Assembly: GCF_023534745.1 (NCBI RefSeq)
Contig: NZ_JAMHJQ010000013.1
Location: 62,001 to 126,000 of the forward strand
Reading direction: 5' to 3'
Length of the DNA: 64,000 nucleotides
DNA from: Streptomyces sp. 35G-GA-8
GTDB taxonomy: Bacteria > Actinomycetota > Actinomycetes > Streptomycetales > Streptomycetaceae
Under the pieces are notes generated by a model, which saw only the letters and a program-made list of their open reading frames with translations, searched no databases and had not been told where the DNA came from. Positions 44,620 through 52,727 of this stretch are shown one piece after another; position 1 is the stretch's first letter, and every line of letters begins with the position of its first letter. Position numbers and translations under genes: made by a program.

Positions 44620-44626
44620 CCCGGCC

Positions 44627-45235
44627 TCAGATCCACCCGCACTGCCGTGCGACACGGGCGGCCTCGTGCCTGTTGGCCACCTTCAGCTTGACCGTGATGT
44701 TCGACAGGTAGTTGCGGGTCGTCCCGGGTGCCAGGACCGCGCGTTGCGCCACCTCGTCTATAGGTGCGCCGTCCGCCGCCAGGGAGAGGATGTCCGCCTC
44801 TCGTTTGGTCAGCGGCGATTCGCCCGCCGAGATCGCATCGGCCGCCATCTCCGGATCGATGTACCGGATGCCCTGGTGGACCATTCTGATGATGTCCGCC
44901 AGTTCCCTCGCCGATGTCGTCTTCGGTACGAACCCGCGGGCTCCCGCCAGCAGTGCCGGCTTCAGATATCCGGGGGCCGCGTGCGAGGTGACCACTAAGC
45001 AACGGATGGAAGGATGAGTTTGCTGTAACTCGCGGATGACGGTAATTCCGTCCTTTCCCGGCATCTGAAGATCCAGTACGCAGATGTCAGGAATCAGCTT
45101 TCTGGCCAGTGCGGCTGCTTTGAGGCCGTTCTCGGCCTCCGCGACCACTTCCAGATCCTCCTCCGTCGCCAGCAGTGCGGACAGTGCCCCGAGGATCAGC
45201 TTCTCGTCGTCGGCCAATAGGACTCGAATGGTCAC
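44627..45235 (-). CDS. NarL/FixJ-type response regulator with a TTA codon
   Basis: The protein has 202 residues. The receiver domain has the acidic pair in LLADDEK, the phosphorylated D55 in VLDLQMPG, and K105 in FVPKTTS. The LuxR-type helix-turn-helix (about 138-198) includes LTKREADILSLAADG and TTRNYLSNITVKLKVANRHEA. This is the DesR/LiaR class. Codon 70 (45026-45028) is TTA. The GTG at 45233-45235 starts three bases after the kinase stop, with GGAAAGGA inside the kinase end. It is the last gene of an ATPase-permease-kinase-regulator operon and probably controls it. Confidence 0.9.
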   Translation of the reverse strand: MTIRVLLADDEKLILGALSALLATEEDLEVVAEAENGLKAAALARKLIPDICVLDLQMPGKDGITVIRELQQTHPSIRCLVVTSHAAPGYLKPALLAGARGFVPKTTSARELADIIRMVHQGIRYIDPEMAADAISAGESPLTKREADILSLAADGAPIDEVAQRAVLAPGTTRNYLSNITVKLKVANRHEAARVARQCGWI

Positions 45236-45238
45236 AAC

Positions 45239-46372
45239 TCATTCCTTTCCCAGGAGTGGGAGGGTGATGAGGAGCTGATAGACGCCGCGGGTCAGCAGCC
45301 CGTGCTCCAGTCGTCCTCCCAGCGGGGTGATGCGCTGTTCCAGTCCGACCAGCCCCGTCCCCTGTTTCGCGGACCGCTCGGATATGGAGTGCACACCGTC
45401 GTTGACCACGTGAAGGGTCACTTCCCCCGCATGTGACGGGGTGAGGGTGAAGGTGCAGGCAGTCGCCCTGGGCGCGTGCCGCATGACGTTCGTGGCCGCC
45501 TCTCGTACGGCCCAGCCCAGCACCTCGCGCACATCGTCGGGCAGCGTCAGTCCGCGGTTGTTGTCGGTCACGGTGCACTGGACGCCGGAGGCATGCAGCA
45601 GTGATCGCGCACCGTCCAGTTCGTCATTGAGAGAAGGGGTGCGAGCGGCGTTGACCACCGCCCGGATCTCGCTCTGCGCCTTCCGCGCCAGCGCCTCCAC
45701 CTCCGCCAGTTCCTCCACCCTGCCTGTGCGGGTGGCGAGTTCCGACTTGAGGGCGATGATGGCCAGATTCCGGCCGAGGGTGTCGTGCAGATCGCGGGAC
45801 ATCCGCAGCCGTTCCTCGGCCACCGCGAGCAGTGCCGTCACCTCCGCCGCCGCTTCCAGACGCGCCATGACCGACACGGGCCAGAGTGTCGAATGGATGG
45901 CGATGATGACGGTGCCGAAGACGACTGCGGCGGCCAGCGCCGCGGGCGCCGGATCGGGAAGAGTGAATACGGCGGCCACGGCGACGCACGCGATCCCCGT
46001 ACGCAGCCGCACGCGCAGTGCCAGATCGGCCACCGCCACGGCTGCGGGCACCACGGCCACACCGGCGAGCGGTGCGATGTGCGCCTTCTCGAACAGCCCG
46101 GCCAGGGGAAGCACCCATAAGCAGGCCAGCCACACCAGAGTGGGTGCCACGAGGACGAGAGGCGACACCCCGGCCGGACGACCGGTCCACACCGACCGGA
46201 GCAGCGCTCCCAGGTGAATGACGTAGAGCAGCGATACGAGAACCAACACAGGGTGAGGCGAGGGCAGTTCGACGATGACAAGGAACGCGAGAGGGGGTGC
46301 TGCCAGACAGACGGCCAATGCCTGGCGTGCCTGTCTCGCGACCTTCGCGGCGTCACGGCGTGTGGTGTTCAT
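45239..46372 (-). CDS. DesK/NarX-type sensor histidine kinase with a TTA codon
   Basis: The protein has 377 residues. Five or six hydrophobic segments occupy about residues 18-165 with almost no extracellular loop, typical of membrane-sensing kinases. The HisKA_3 phosphoacceptor is H196 in SRDLHDTLGRNLA, and the ATPase domain has REAATNVMRHA and GTGLVGLEQRI. Codon 85 (46118-46120) is TTA. The ATG overlaps the permease stop as ATGA. It phosphorylates the adjacent response regulator. Pairing with an ABC-2 exporter suggests sensing of an envelope stress or the exported molecule (inference). Confidence 0.9.
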   Translation of the reverse strand: MNTTRRDAAKVARQARQALAVCLAAPPLAFLVIVELPSPHPVLVLVSLLYVIHLGALLRSVWTGRPAGVSPLVLVAPTLVWLACLWVLPLAGLFEKAHIAPLAGVAVVPAAVAVADLALRVRLRTGIACVAVAAVFTLPDPAPAALAAAVVFGTVIIAIHSTLWPVSVMARLEAAAEVTALLAVAEERLRMSRDLHDTLGRNLAIIALKSELATRTGRVEELAEVEALARKAQSEIRAVVNAARTPSLNDELDGARSLLHASGVQCTVTDNNRGLTLPDDVREVLGWAVREAATNVMRHAPRATACTFTLTPSHAGEVTLHVVNDGVHSISERSAKQGTGLVGLEQRITPLGGRLEHGLLTRGVYQLLITLPLLGKE

Positions 46373-47178
46373 TCGCGCGGGTCCCAGCGAAAGACACGGC
46401 GTGTCGCGGCTGCCGTGATCGCCGACCACGCCAGCAGGGTGGCGCATTTCACCAGCACCGATCCGACGGAACCACCTTCCCCGGTCCAGGCGGAGTTGGC
46501 GAGATCGACGGCGGGGGTGAGCGGAAAGAAGCGCAGCACCGCTGCCGCCGGATCGGGGAACAGTTCGAGCGGAACGGCCGCCCCGGATGTCAGCAGCAGT
46601 ACCAGCAGTCCGAGCATCGCCACGCCCTGCGCCGCCTCCGACGTGCGGCACGCGACACTGGAAAAGGCCGCGAGTCCGATACAGATCGGCATGGAGAGCA
46701 ACAGCGCGAGGACGGCGAGGTGCGGCAGCCCGGGTGCGCCTGTCGAGATGATCGAGAGAGCGACCGCGATCACGGCGAACTGCGCGACAGCGACAGCGAG
46801 ATAGGGGATCGCGCAGCCGATCAGGATGATCGGATCGGTGACCTCACCCGTGCGCAGCCGCTTGAGCACCGCCTCTTCGCGGCGCACCACATACACGGCC
46901 GTCAGGGGCGAGTAGACAACAAGGATGAGGACGACGGCGAGGGAGGTGGAGACCATCATCTGCCCGAGGCTCCGGCCGGTCTCCTCGTTGATGGAGAACT
47001 GGGTCACCGTGGCCAGCATTCCGCAGATGATCATCGCGGGGACGACCAGGACGTTGAACAGGTTCATCCGCGAGCGTGCGAACATCGCGAGCTCGGCGCG
47101 GCTCAGGCCCTTGAGTTGCCGTACGGCGTCGGCGGCGTAGGAGGGCGCGGGGGCAGCAGGGGCAACGGGGGTGGTCAC
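46369..47178 (-). CDS. ABC-2 type transporter permease
   Basis: The protein has 269 residues with six hydrophobic segments: NVLVVPAMIICGMLATV, AVVLILVVYSPLTAVYVV, a third at AVAVAQFAVIAVALSII, a fourth at LLLSMPICIGLAAFSSVA, a fifth at AMLGLLVLLLTSGAAVPL and a last one at KCATLLAWSAITAAA. RREEAVLKRLRTGEV is the cytoplasmic loop typical of ABC-2 permeases such as DrrB. The GTG at 47176-47178 overlaps the ATPase stop as GTGA. It has no TTA codon but is coupled to genes that do. The exported substrate is unknown. Confidence 0.88.
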   Translation of the reverse strand: MTTPVAPAAPAPSYAADAVRQLKGLSRAELAMFARSRMNLFNVLVVPAMIICGMLATVTQFSINEETGRSLGQMMVSTSLAVVLILVVYSPLTAVYVVRREEAVLKRLRTGEVTDPIILIGCAIPYLAVAVAQFAVIAVALSIISTGAPGLPHLAVLALLLSMPICIGLAAFSSVACRTSEAAQGVAMLGLLVLLLTSGAAVPLELFPDPAAAVLRFFPLTPAVDLANSAWTGEGGSVGSVLVKCATLLAWSAITAAATRRVFRWDPRE

Positions 47179-48131
47179 AGCTGGGGTTCCGTTTCCGAGG
47201 CGCGGGCGATGTGCAGGAAGGCCTCTTCCAAGGAGGCGGAGCGGGCGTTGAACTCGTCCAGCCGGATGCGCTGCGCGTTCGCCCAGGAGAGCAGCTGGAA
47301 GGTGGTGACCTGTAGGTCCTGTGTATGCAGTTGGACCCGGGAACCGCTGTCGTCCACCGCGGTCGCGTGGAGGGTTTCCGCGGCCGGCAGCTGGTGCGCG
47401 GGGACCCCTTGGGGCAGGCGGAAGCTGAGCGTGGAGGGGTGCGCGGCCACGATGCTGCCGACCGTTCCGGTTGCCGCGATCCGTCCCTGGTGCATGATCG
47501 CGAGCCGGTCGGCGAGCTGCTCGGCCTCTTCCAGATAGTGCGTCGTGACCACCACGGTGGCACCCTGCTGGTTGAGCTCCTTGATGATCTTCCAGGTGTC
47601 GTGGCGGCCCTCCGGGTCCATGCCGGTGGTGGGCTCGTCGAGGAAGATCAGTTCGGGGCGGGAGAGCGTGGTCAACGCGAGGTCGAGGCGGCGCCTCTCG
47701 CCGCCGGAGAGGTTCTTGACGGTGACGGCGGCGCGATGGCCGAGGCCGACCATGGACAGGGCCTCGTCGATCGGGCGGGGGTTCGTGGTGCACGCGGACC
47801 ACATGCGGAGCGTCTCGGTGATCGTCAAATCACGGGAGAACCCGCCCTGCTGAAGCATGATGCCCATCCGGCGGCGGGTGGCACGGCGCTGCCGGTACGG
47901 ATCCTGGCCGCCGAAGAGGCGGATGCTGCCCTTGGTGGGAGGAGCGAGCCCCTCCAGGAGCTCCAGGGTCGACGTCTTGCCGGCGCCATTGGTACCTAAG
48001 AGGGCGAAGACCCGGCCTGCGGGTACGGCGAGGTCGATTCCGCGCACCGCCATATAGCCGTCGGATCCGGTGCCATATCGCCGCCAGAGATCTGTGGCCT
48101 CGATCACATTTTTCTGTTGAGTGATGTTCAC
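47175..48131 (-). CDS. ABC exporter ATPase with a TTA codon before Walker A
   Basis: The protein has 318 residues. Walker A is GTNGAGKT (46-53), the signature is NLSGGERRRLDLA, Walker B is LIFLDEPTTGMDPEG, and the switch is TTHYLEEAEQL, as in DrrA-type drug or peptide exporters. Codon 45 (47997-47999), just before Walker A, is TTA. The GTG at 48129-48131 follows GAGG at close spacing; a longer version from an ATG near 48203 is possible. It is the first gene of a four-gene operon with permease, kinase and regulator. The gene end overlaps the permease start. Confidence 0.88.
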   Translation of the reverse strand: MNITQQKNVIEATDLWRRYGTGSDGYMAVRGIDLAVPAGRVFALLGTNGAGKTSTLELLEGLAPPTKGSIRLFGGQDPYRQRRATRRRMGIMLQQGGFSRDLTITETLRMWSACTTNPRPIDEALSMVGLGHRAAVTVKNLSGGERRRLDLALTTLSRPELIFLDEPTTGMDPEGRHDTWKIIKELNQQGATVVVTTHYLEEAEQLADRLAIMHQGRIAATGTVGSIVAAHPSTLSFRLPQGVPAHQLPAAETLHATAVDDSGSRVQLHTQDLQVTTFQLLSWANAQRIRLDEFNARSASLEEAFLHIARASETEPQL

Positions 48132-48318
48132 ATCCTCAAGCCTGGCAGCGAATTCACAGGTCAAGGCGTTGGTTGAGTCATGGATTGTTCTGGCAAATGC
48201 CATAGGGGGGCCATGACATTTGTCGGGTAATGGAGTGATCACCACTCACTACCGCGCGGCGCGAGCGCGACCGATTCGTTCAATACGACGTCGCCACCGG
48301 CTTCGTACCATCGCGGCC

Positions 48319-48729
48319 ATGGAGACCACGGCTTCGGCCTCGCGCCACATCAGCATCCACATCGACCGCCCTGTCAGGGCGGTCTACGACTACGCGTCGA
48401 ACCCCGCCAACCTGCCCGAATGGGCTCACGGACTGGGGCGCTCCATCACCAAGACCGACGGGCAGTGGATCGCGGAGTCGTCGCCCCTGGGGCGGGTCGT
48501 GGTCGCCTTCACGCCGGAGAACGAGCTCGGTGTGCTCGACCACGATGTCACCCTGCCCTCGGGGGAGGTCGTCTACAACCCGGTGCGAGTGATCGCGGAC
48601 GGCGCCGGGAGCGAGGTGGTGTTCACGCTCCGCCGACAGGCGGGGATGAGTGACGAGGACTTCCAACGCGATACCGATGCGGTGCTGGCCGACCTCACCA
48701 CACTCAAGCGCGTGCTGGAGCACGCGTAG
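48319..48729 (+). CDS. SRPBCC (START-like) family protein
   Basis: The protein has 136 residues with the START/Bet v1-like helix-grip pattern: an opening strand HISIHIDRPVRAVYDYASNPANLPEWA, central strands (RVVVAFTPENELGVLDHDVTLP), and a long C-terminal helix (QRDTDAVLADLTTLKRVLEH). Such proteins bind lipids or small hydrophobic ligands or act as cyclases. The ATG at 48319 is used. It is divergent from the ABC exporter operon. Element C starts 25 bases after its stop. Confidence 0.8.
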   Translation: METTASASRHISIHIDRPVRAVYDYASNPANLPEWAHGLGRSITKTDGQWIAESSPLGRVVVAFTPENELGVLDHDVTLPSGEVVYNPVRVIADGAGSEVVFTLRRQAGMSDEDFQRDTDAVLADLTTLKRVLEHA

Positions 48730-48753
48730 CGGGGTGGGGTGAGGTGAGGACCG

Positions 48754-49843
48754 AGGGGTAGTCGGGGTGGGCCGGAGGGTTCGGAGACGGGTGGGGGCCG
48801 CCCCTAGGTTTCAGTTTCGCGGTTGCGGGTCGGGCGTCAAGGGCGCTCCTTCGTCGCGTCGGCTGCGCCGATTCCGCTGCGCTTCACCCTTGACACCCGC
48901 CCCTCCACCGCAAGTGCAGCTTTGAGGGGGGCGGCCCGGGGGGAGGGGTCCCCGGGGGGGCTGAGTTCATGGGGCCGGTCCTTTCCCGGCCTGCGGGCCG
49001 GTGGGCCCTGCGGGGCGCGCGGCAGTGGAGTGGGGAGGCCCGGCCCCGGCTCAGCGAGCAGGCGTGAGTGGGTGGTTGAGACTCATGCCCCGCTGTGCGG
49101 GCTCGTTGTCGCCTGCACCTGTCGACGGAGGCGGACGGACCCGCAAGCCACCCCCTATGTCCCAGATTGGCGAGCTATTCGGGGGCTCCCCGGCCGGTCA
49201 TGCGTCCTGAGTGCAGTTAAGTCGTTCCCACGACGCATCACTGGCTCTGACTGGCCCATTGGTCGCCCCATGGGTCACACCCGCCCCTCTGCTCACGCGC
49301 CCTGGGGCGGTGGGGCGGGTGTGGCTGGTGAGGTGCTGATTGGATCGGTCGGAGGGGGTGATGTGTCATGGCGCCCGGTTAACCGAACTCAGGACGCATG
49401 ACCGGCCGGGGAGCCCCCGAATAGCTCGCCAAACTGGGACATTGGGTGCAGATGCCAGGCCCGTCCGCCTCGACTGACAGGTGTCACCCGACAACGGGCC
49501 CGCACAGCGGGGCATGAGTCCCAGCCACTTCCCGACCGTCAGTCGCTTTGCCGGGGCCGGGCCGCCCCACTCCACTGCCGCGCGCCCCGCAGGGCCCACC
49601 CACCCGAAAGCCGGGAACCGGCCCCCGGAACAAGGGAGCTTCCCCGGGGACCCCTCCCCCCGGGCCGCCCCCCTCAAAGCTGCACTTGCGGTGGAGGGGC
49701 GGGTGTCAAGGGTGACCGGAGGTCATCGGCTTGCCGACGCGACGAAGGAGCGCCCTTGACGCCCGACCCGCAACCGCGAAACTCAAACCCAAGGGGCGGC
49801 CCCCACCCGCCACCAAACCCCCCGGCCCACCCCGACTACCCCT
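48754..49843. repeat. Long inverted-repeat element, copy C (1090 bp, full palindrome)
   Basis: Both halves (about 48754-49298 and 49299-49843) are complete, imperfect reverse complements of each other, including the core. The core reads GCATGCGTCCTGAGTGCAGTT-like on the left, and AACCGAACTCAGGACGCATG on the right. The ends match copies A and B, and homology of the flanks extends another 10 bases (GGTGAGGACCG/CGGTCCTCACC). The centre (about 49280-49320) contains CACACCCGCCCC facing GGGGCGGGTGTG. It lies between the SRPBCC gene and the small-protein operon. It looks like the least deleted copy in the window. Confidence 0.88.
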
Positions 49844-49907
49844 CGGTCCTCACCCGCACCCAACAACGCACCACCACCAGCAGGGCATGAAGACAAGCCA
49901 CCCACCG

Positions 49908-49991
49908 TCACAGCCGACCCAGCATGAGGGCCACGACAATCACCCACAGGCTCGCGCCGACCGTCACCGCGATGGCGGCGAAACGCGTCAT
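49908..49991 (-). CDS. 27-residue single-pass membrane peptide
   Basis: ATG at 49989-49991 and TGA at 49908-49910 delimit 27 residues: MTRF, one hydrophobic helix of about 20 residues, and GRL. The ATG overlaps the stop of the preceding 63-residue gene as ATGA, which supports translation. It closes a chain of four overlapping small genes. Its size and shape recall the 30-residue peptide at 5705-5797, though the sequences are not clearly alike. Function is unknown. Confidence 0.58.
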   Translation of the reverse strand: MTRFAAIAVTVGASLWVIVVALMLGRL

Positions 49992-50179
49992 TCACGGTCC
50001 CTCGTGCCCGGCGGCGGGCAGCCGAAGATCCGCTCGTACAGAGCCGCTTCGTCCGGCGCCTGGTAGGCGAACAACGCTTCCCAGCGCTTGTACTCCCGGT
50101 GGGCACGCCGCCGACGTGGGCTGACCACCCGTACCGCGACAGCGAACGCGCCTGTAACCCAGCGCAAGGCGCGCTTCAT
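49988..50179 (-). CDS. 63-residue basic protein
   Basis: The frame begins at ATG 50177-50179, overlapping the previous stop as ATGA, and ends in the next overlap. The first 20 residues are moderately hydrophobic (ALRWVTGAFAVAVRVV), followed by SPRRRRAHREYKRWEALF and a C-terminal YERIFGCPPPG segment. A GTG 21 bases upstream could lengthen it by seven residues. It may be a membrane-associated protein with a basic cytoplasmic tail. No family is recognised. Confidence 0.6.
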   Translation of the reverse strand: MKRALRWVTGAFAVAVRVVSPRRRRAHREYKRWEALFAYQAPDEAALYERIFGCPPPGTRDRE

Positions 50180-50382
50180 ACGCCGCCCCTGCTGCTCCAC
50201 TTGTTGCGCTCCGCCACCCGCGCGCTGAGTTCTTCGGGCGACCCACCGACAGGCTCGTCGCCGCGAGAGGTCCGCCCCTCACCCTCCCCACCCGCCGGCT
50301 CCTTCCACACAAGAAGCGCGCCGTCCGCCCCGAACGTGGCGATCAGCAGGGACAGCAGCCGTCGTGCGTCGCTAGTCGTCAT
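50176..50382 (-). CDS. 68-residue hypothetical protein
   Basis: ATG 50380-50382 lies within the end of the 47-residue gene (11-base overlap), and the stop overlaps the next start. The N-terminal part is helical and hydrophobic (ARRLLSLLIATFGADGALLVW). The middle is Gly/Glu-rich, and the C-terminus has SPEELSARVAERNKW. It is the longest member of the small-gene chain. Function is unknown. Confidence 0.6.
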   Translation of the reverse strand: MTTSDARRLLSLLIATFGADGALLVWKEPAGGEGEGRTSRGDEPVGGSPEELSARVAERNKWSSRGGV

Positions 50383-50515
50383 CGGACAACCGCCGCATCA
50401 GTCCGGCCTCAACTTCCCGCATCAACGCGGGGGTTGCTGTCGCGTATCCGTCGCGCGGCACCCACTCCGGGACGAGTCGCCAGAAGTCCTCGGTCGCGCC
50501 TTCGGTCGGATCCAC
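50372..50515 (-). CDS. 47-residue hypothetical protein
   Basis: GTG 50513-50515 is preceded by AAGGGTGAGG, and TAG at 50372-50374 ends the frame. The protein is acidic with aromatic residues (EDFWRLVPEWVPRDGYATA) and a helical end (LMREVEAGLMRRLSDDD). It is the first gene of the four-gene chain and is divergent from the XRE regulator 184 bases away, whose product may control it. No family is recognised. Confidence 0.6.
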   Translation of the reverse strand: MDPTEGATEDFWRLVPEWVPRDGYATATPALMREVEAGLMRRLSDDD

Positions 50516-50699
50516 CAGGCCTCACCCTTCTTACGATTAGTTACGAACCGTGTTCAGAGTGCGACGAGTGACGCTACGTTGGGAAGTGCATCACCGTCCG
50601 ACCTGTGCGTTGGGCGCTCTGGCACGCCTTCAAGTACCTGACCTGCACAAATACGGCGAGTGACCGCGATTCCCAAACCACTGGTCAAGGGGGTTTCGT

Positions 50700-51533
50700 A
50701 TGCAAGAGGATCACGGCATTTACAACGCTCCAAGCAATCCGCGCGAGGCATTCGGCAAGGCGCTGCGTGACGCCCGCCGACAGCGACAAGTCGGCAGGCT
50801 GTCGCAGACGGACCTGGGAAGGCTGTCGCGTACGTCGAAATCCACGATCAGCCGCATCGAAGGCGGAGTTCCACCAATCGCTGGAGACTTGCCCGAGCTG
50901 TTCGATCAGATCTTTGAAACGGACGGGAAGTTCAAGCGGCTGTACGAAGAGGTGGTCAACCAGTCCTTCCCGGCCGTGTTCCGACGCCGCATGGCGCTGG
51001 AACGGCAGGCCACATCCATCTGGGAGTGGTCGCCCACCATTATCCCCGGCCTCTTTCAGACCCCCGAGTACGCCCGTGCGCTATTCCGTTCCGGTTACCC
51101 ACGGGCAACGGAGGGGGAGATCTCAAACTACGTGCGGACACGACTGACTCGGCAGGAGCTTCTACGAAGCGACGCACCCCCGGACGTCCGCCTGGTGGTG
51201 TGCGAGTCCGTGATCCGGCGCCGCATCATCAGTCGTGATGCTACGCGCGAGCAACTAGCAGTGCTTATTACCCAAGGCGGACGGCCGACTACACGCGTAC
51301 AAGTACTGCCGCTCGACGCGGAACCGCATATCTTGATGGATGGGCCCATCACGTTCCTGACAACGCCAAACCATGTACCGGTAGCCTGCGTTGAGGCCTT
51401 CCGTACAGCGAACATCCACGAAGATCCCGAACCTGTTCGGGCAGGAATGCGTGCCTACGATGATCTGGCCAGTGAGGCGCTTTCATCACGGGAGAGCGCT
51501 GCGTTCATCAGAAAGCAGATGGAGAGACTGTGA
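50700..51533 (+). CDS. XRE-family regulator with DUF5753
   Basis: The protein has 277 residues. The helix-turn-helix (about 14-75) is visible in LSQTDLGRLSRTSKSTISRIEGG. The rest is the DUF5753 domain with WEWSPTIIPGLFQTPEYARALF, the most conserved segment of this Streptomyces family, and the later RVQVLPLDAEPH and PVACVE segments. AAGGGGG lies six bases before the ATG. It overlaps the DUF397 gene as GTGA. In the genus, XRE-DUF5753/DUF397 pairs influence antibiotic production and development, and some resemble toxin-antitoxin pairs. GC content is a little lower than in flanking core genes. Confidence 0.9.
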   Translation: MQEDHGIYNAPSNPREAFGKALRDARRQRQVGRLSQTDLGRLSRTSKSTISRIEGGVPPIAGDLPELFDQIFETDGKFKRLYEEVVNQSFPAVFRRRMALERQATSIWEWSPTIIPGLFQTPEYARALFRSGYPRATEGEISNYVRTRLTRQELLRSDAPPDVRLVVCESVIRRRIISRDATREQLAVLITQGGRPTTRVQVLPLDAEPHILMDGPITFLTTPNHVPVACVEAFRTANIHEDPEPVRAGMRAYDDLASEALSSRESAAFIRKQMERL

Positions 51534-51748
51534 ACCTCAACCCCGCTCCGAGCGCATGGGTGAAGTCGAGCTACAGCACATACGAAGGCGGCAACTGCGT
51601 CGAATGGTCCCCCTCCCACGCCCACGCCTACAACCTCGTCCCCATCCGCGACAGCAAAGCCCCCCACCTCCCCCACCTCACCGTCACCCCCCGCGCCTGG
51701 ACCGACTTCGTGGCCTTCGCCACCACGCACGCCGACGTCACCCAGTAA
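51530..51748 (+). CDS. DUF397 small protein
   Basis: The protein has 72 residues with the DUF397 pattern: AWVKSSYSTYEGGNCVEW near the start, VPIRDSKAP in the middle, and AWTDFVAF towards the end. It begins at the GTG overlapping the XRE stop, so the two are made together. DUF397 proteins are thought to bind or antagonise their XRE partner (established for a few pairs only). The run of Pro/His codons in the middle is slightly unusual. Confidence 0.9.
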   Translation: MNLNPAPSAWVKSSYSTYEGGNCVEWSPSHAHAYNLVPIRDSKAPHLPHLTVTPRAWTDFVAFATTHADVTQ

Positions 51749-51768
51749 CTGCGACCGACCCGATGCGG

Positions 51769-51790
51769 GTGTACACGGTCACGCGTACAC
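51769..51790. promoter_or_regulatory. Inverted repeat at the toxin-antitoxin promoter
   Basis: GTGTAC and GTACAC flank a 10-base centre, 8 bases before the antitoxin ATG. Phd/YefM-RelE complexes typically repress their own promoters through such sites. The assignment is by position and symmetry. Confidence 0.5.
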
Positions 51791-51797
51791 TGGAAGT

Positions 51798-52079
51798 ATG
51801 GCTGAGAACCCTGTGACCGTTCGCGAAGCCCGCGCGCACCTCGCGGACCACATCAACCGTGCCGAGCAAGGCACGGCGACAGTGATCACCCGCAACGGGG
51901 CACCAGTGGCCGCCCTCGTACCGATCGCGGACTTCGAGGCGCTGGAAGAAGCAGCCGACGAGCTGCTCGCGCGTGAGGCCGAAGAGGTCCTGGCCGATGG
52001 CGGCCCGACCGTAACAATGGCCGAGTTGCTGGCGGATCTTTTCACCGACCGCAGCGAGCGCATCGAGGGCGCGGCGTGA
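51798..52079 (+). CDS. Phd/YefM-type antitoxin
   Basis: The protein has 93 residues. The N-terminal DNA-binding part has the typical VTVREARAHLADHINRAEQGTATVITRNGAPVAALVP order. The acidic helical C-terminus (ALEEAADELLAREAEEVLA, then MAELLADLF) would wrap the toxin. The stop overlaps the GTG of the RelE gene. It is expected to neutralise the toxin and repress the operon. Confidence 0.9.
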   Translation: MAENPVTVREARAHLADHINRAEQGTATVITRNGAPVAALVPIADFEALEEAADELLAREAEEVLADGGPTVTMAELLADLFTDRSERIEGAA

Positions 52080-52345
52080 AGTACGCGCTCCGCTTCACCA
52101 CCGCCGCACAGCGCCAGCTGCGGGCTATCGACCGGCCTGCGGCTATGCGGATCCTGACCGCTTTGACCGCGCTTGGCGACGACCCCTATAGCGAGAACGC
52201 CGACATCAAGAAGCTCACCGGCCCATCGGGCCTCTATCGGCTCCGGGTCGGGAACTATCGCATTGCCTACCAGATCGACGACGGCGAACTCCTCATCCTC
52301 GTCGTCAAGATCGGCGACCGCCGCGACGTCTATCGCAACCTCTGA
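52076..52345 (+). CDS. RelE-family toxin
   Basis: The protein has 89 residues. It shows the RelE/YoeB-like fold: KYALRFTTAAQRQLRAID, a second helix, KLTGPSGLYRLRVGNYRIAYQI and a final strand ILVVKIGDRRDVYRNL. The basic and aromatic residues R in GLYRLRVGNYR and the C-terminal RRDVY are in the places used for mRNA cleavage on the ribosome. It starts at a GTG overlapping the antitoxin stop as GTGA. Confidence 0.9.
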   Translation: MKYALRFTTAAQRQLRAIDRPAAMRILTALTALGDDPYSENADIKKLTGPSGLYRLRVGNYRIAYQIDDGELLILVVKIGDRRDVYRNL

Positions 52346-52379
52346 CAGGCGCCGCGGCTGTTGTCCGATACCGCCACGA

Positions 52380-52727
52380 CTACTTCGTCGGCCAGTAGCG
52401 GATCTCCAGCATCGTGCAGCCCGTCTCCGTCCGGTACGGGCCGTGCGGCATCCCCGGCGGTCGCGACGCGTAGTAACCCGCCCCGAACGTGGCGCCCAGC
52501 GTCAGGTCGTGCAGTTCGCCTTCGAGGAGGTAGACCTCCTCGAAGTACTCGTGCCGGATGACCCCCGCCTCGGAGGTGTCCAGCCCCGGCGCCCAGCGCG
52601 CGAGGCGAGTCAGCTCCCCCGCGTCCCCCGGGGCCGCGCTGAGCACCCGTTCCGTGACACCGGGGTGCCCGTCGACGTCCTCCCACGGCAGGTCCGCCGC
52701 GTTGAGGAATTCATTCATGTCCTTCAT
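52380..52727 (-). CDS. Cupin-domain protein
   Basis: The protein has 115 residues and a single cupin fold: the metal-site-like segment EYFEEVYLLEGELHDLTLG and the second motif PPGMPHGPYRTETGCTMLEI with one His. The first motif lacks the usual His pair, so metal binding is uncertain. The ATG at 52725-52727 overlaps the Ppx stop as ATGA; another ATG lies nine bases in. It converges on the RelE gene 35 bases away. Function is unknown. Confidence 0.8.
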   Translation of the reverse strand: MKDMNEFLNAADLPWEDVDGHPGVTERVLSAAPGDAGELTRLARWAPGLDTSEAGVIRHEYFEEVYLLEGELHDLTLGATFGAGYYASRPPGMPHGPYRTETGCTMLEIRYWPTK

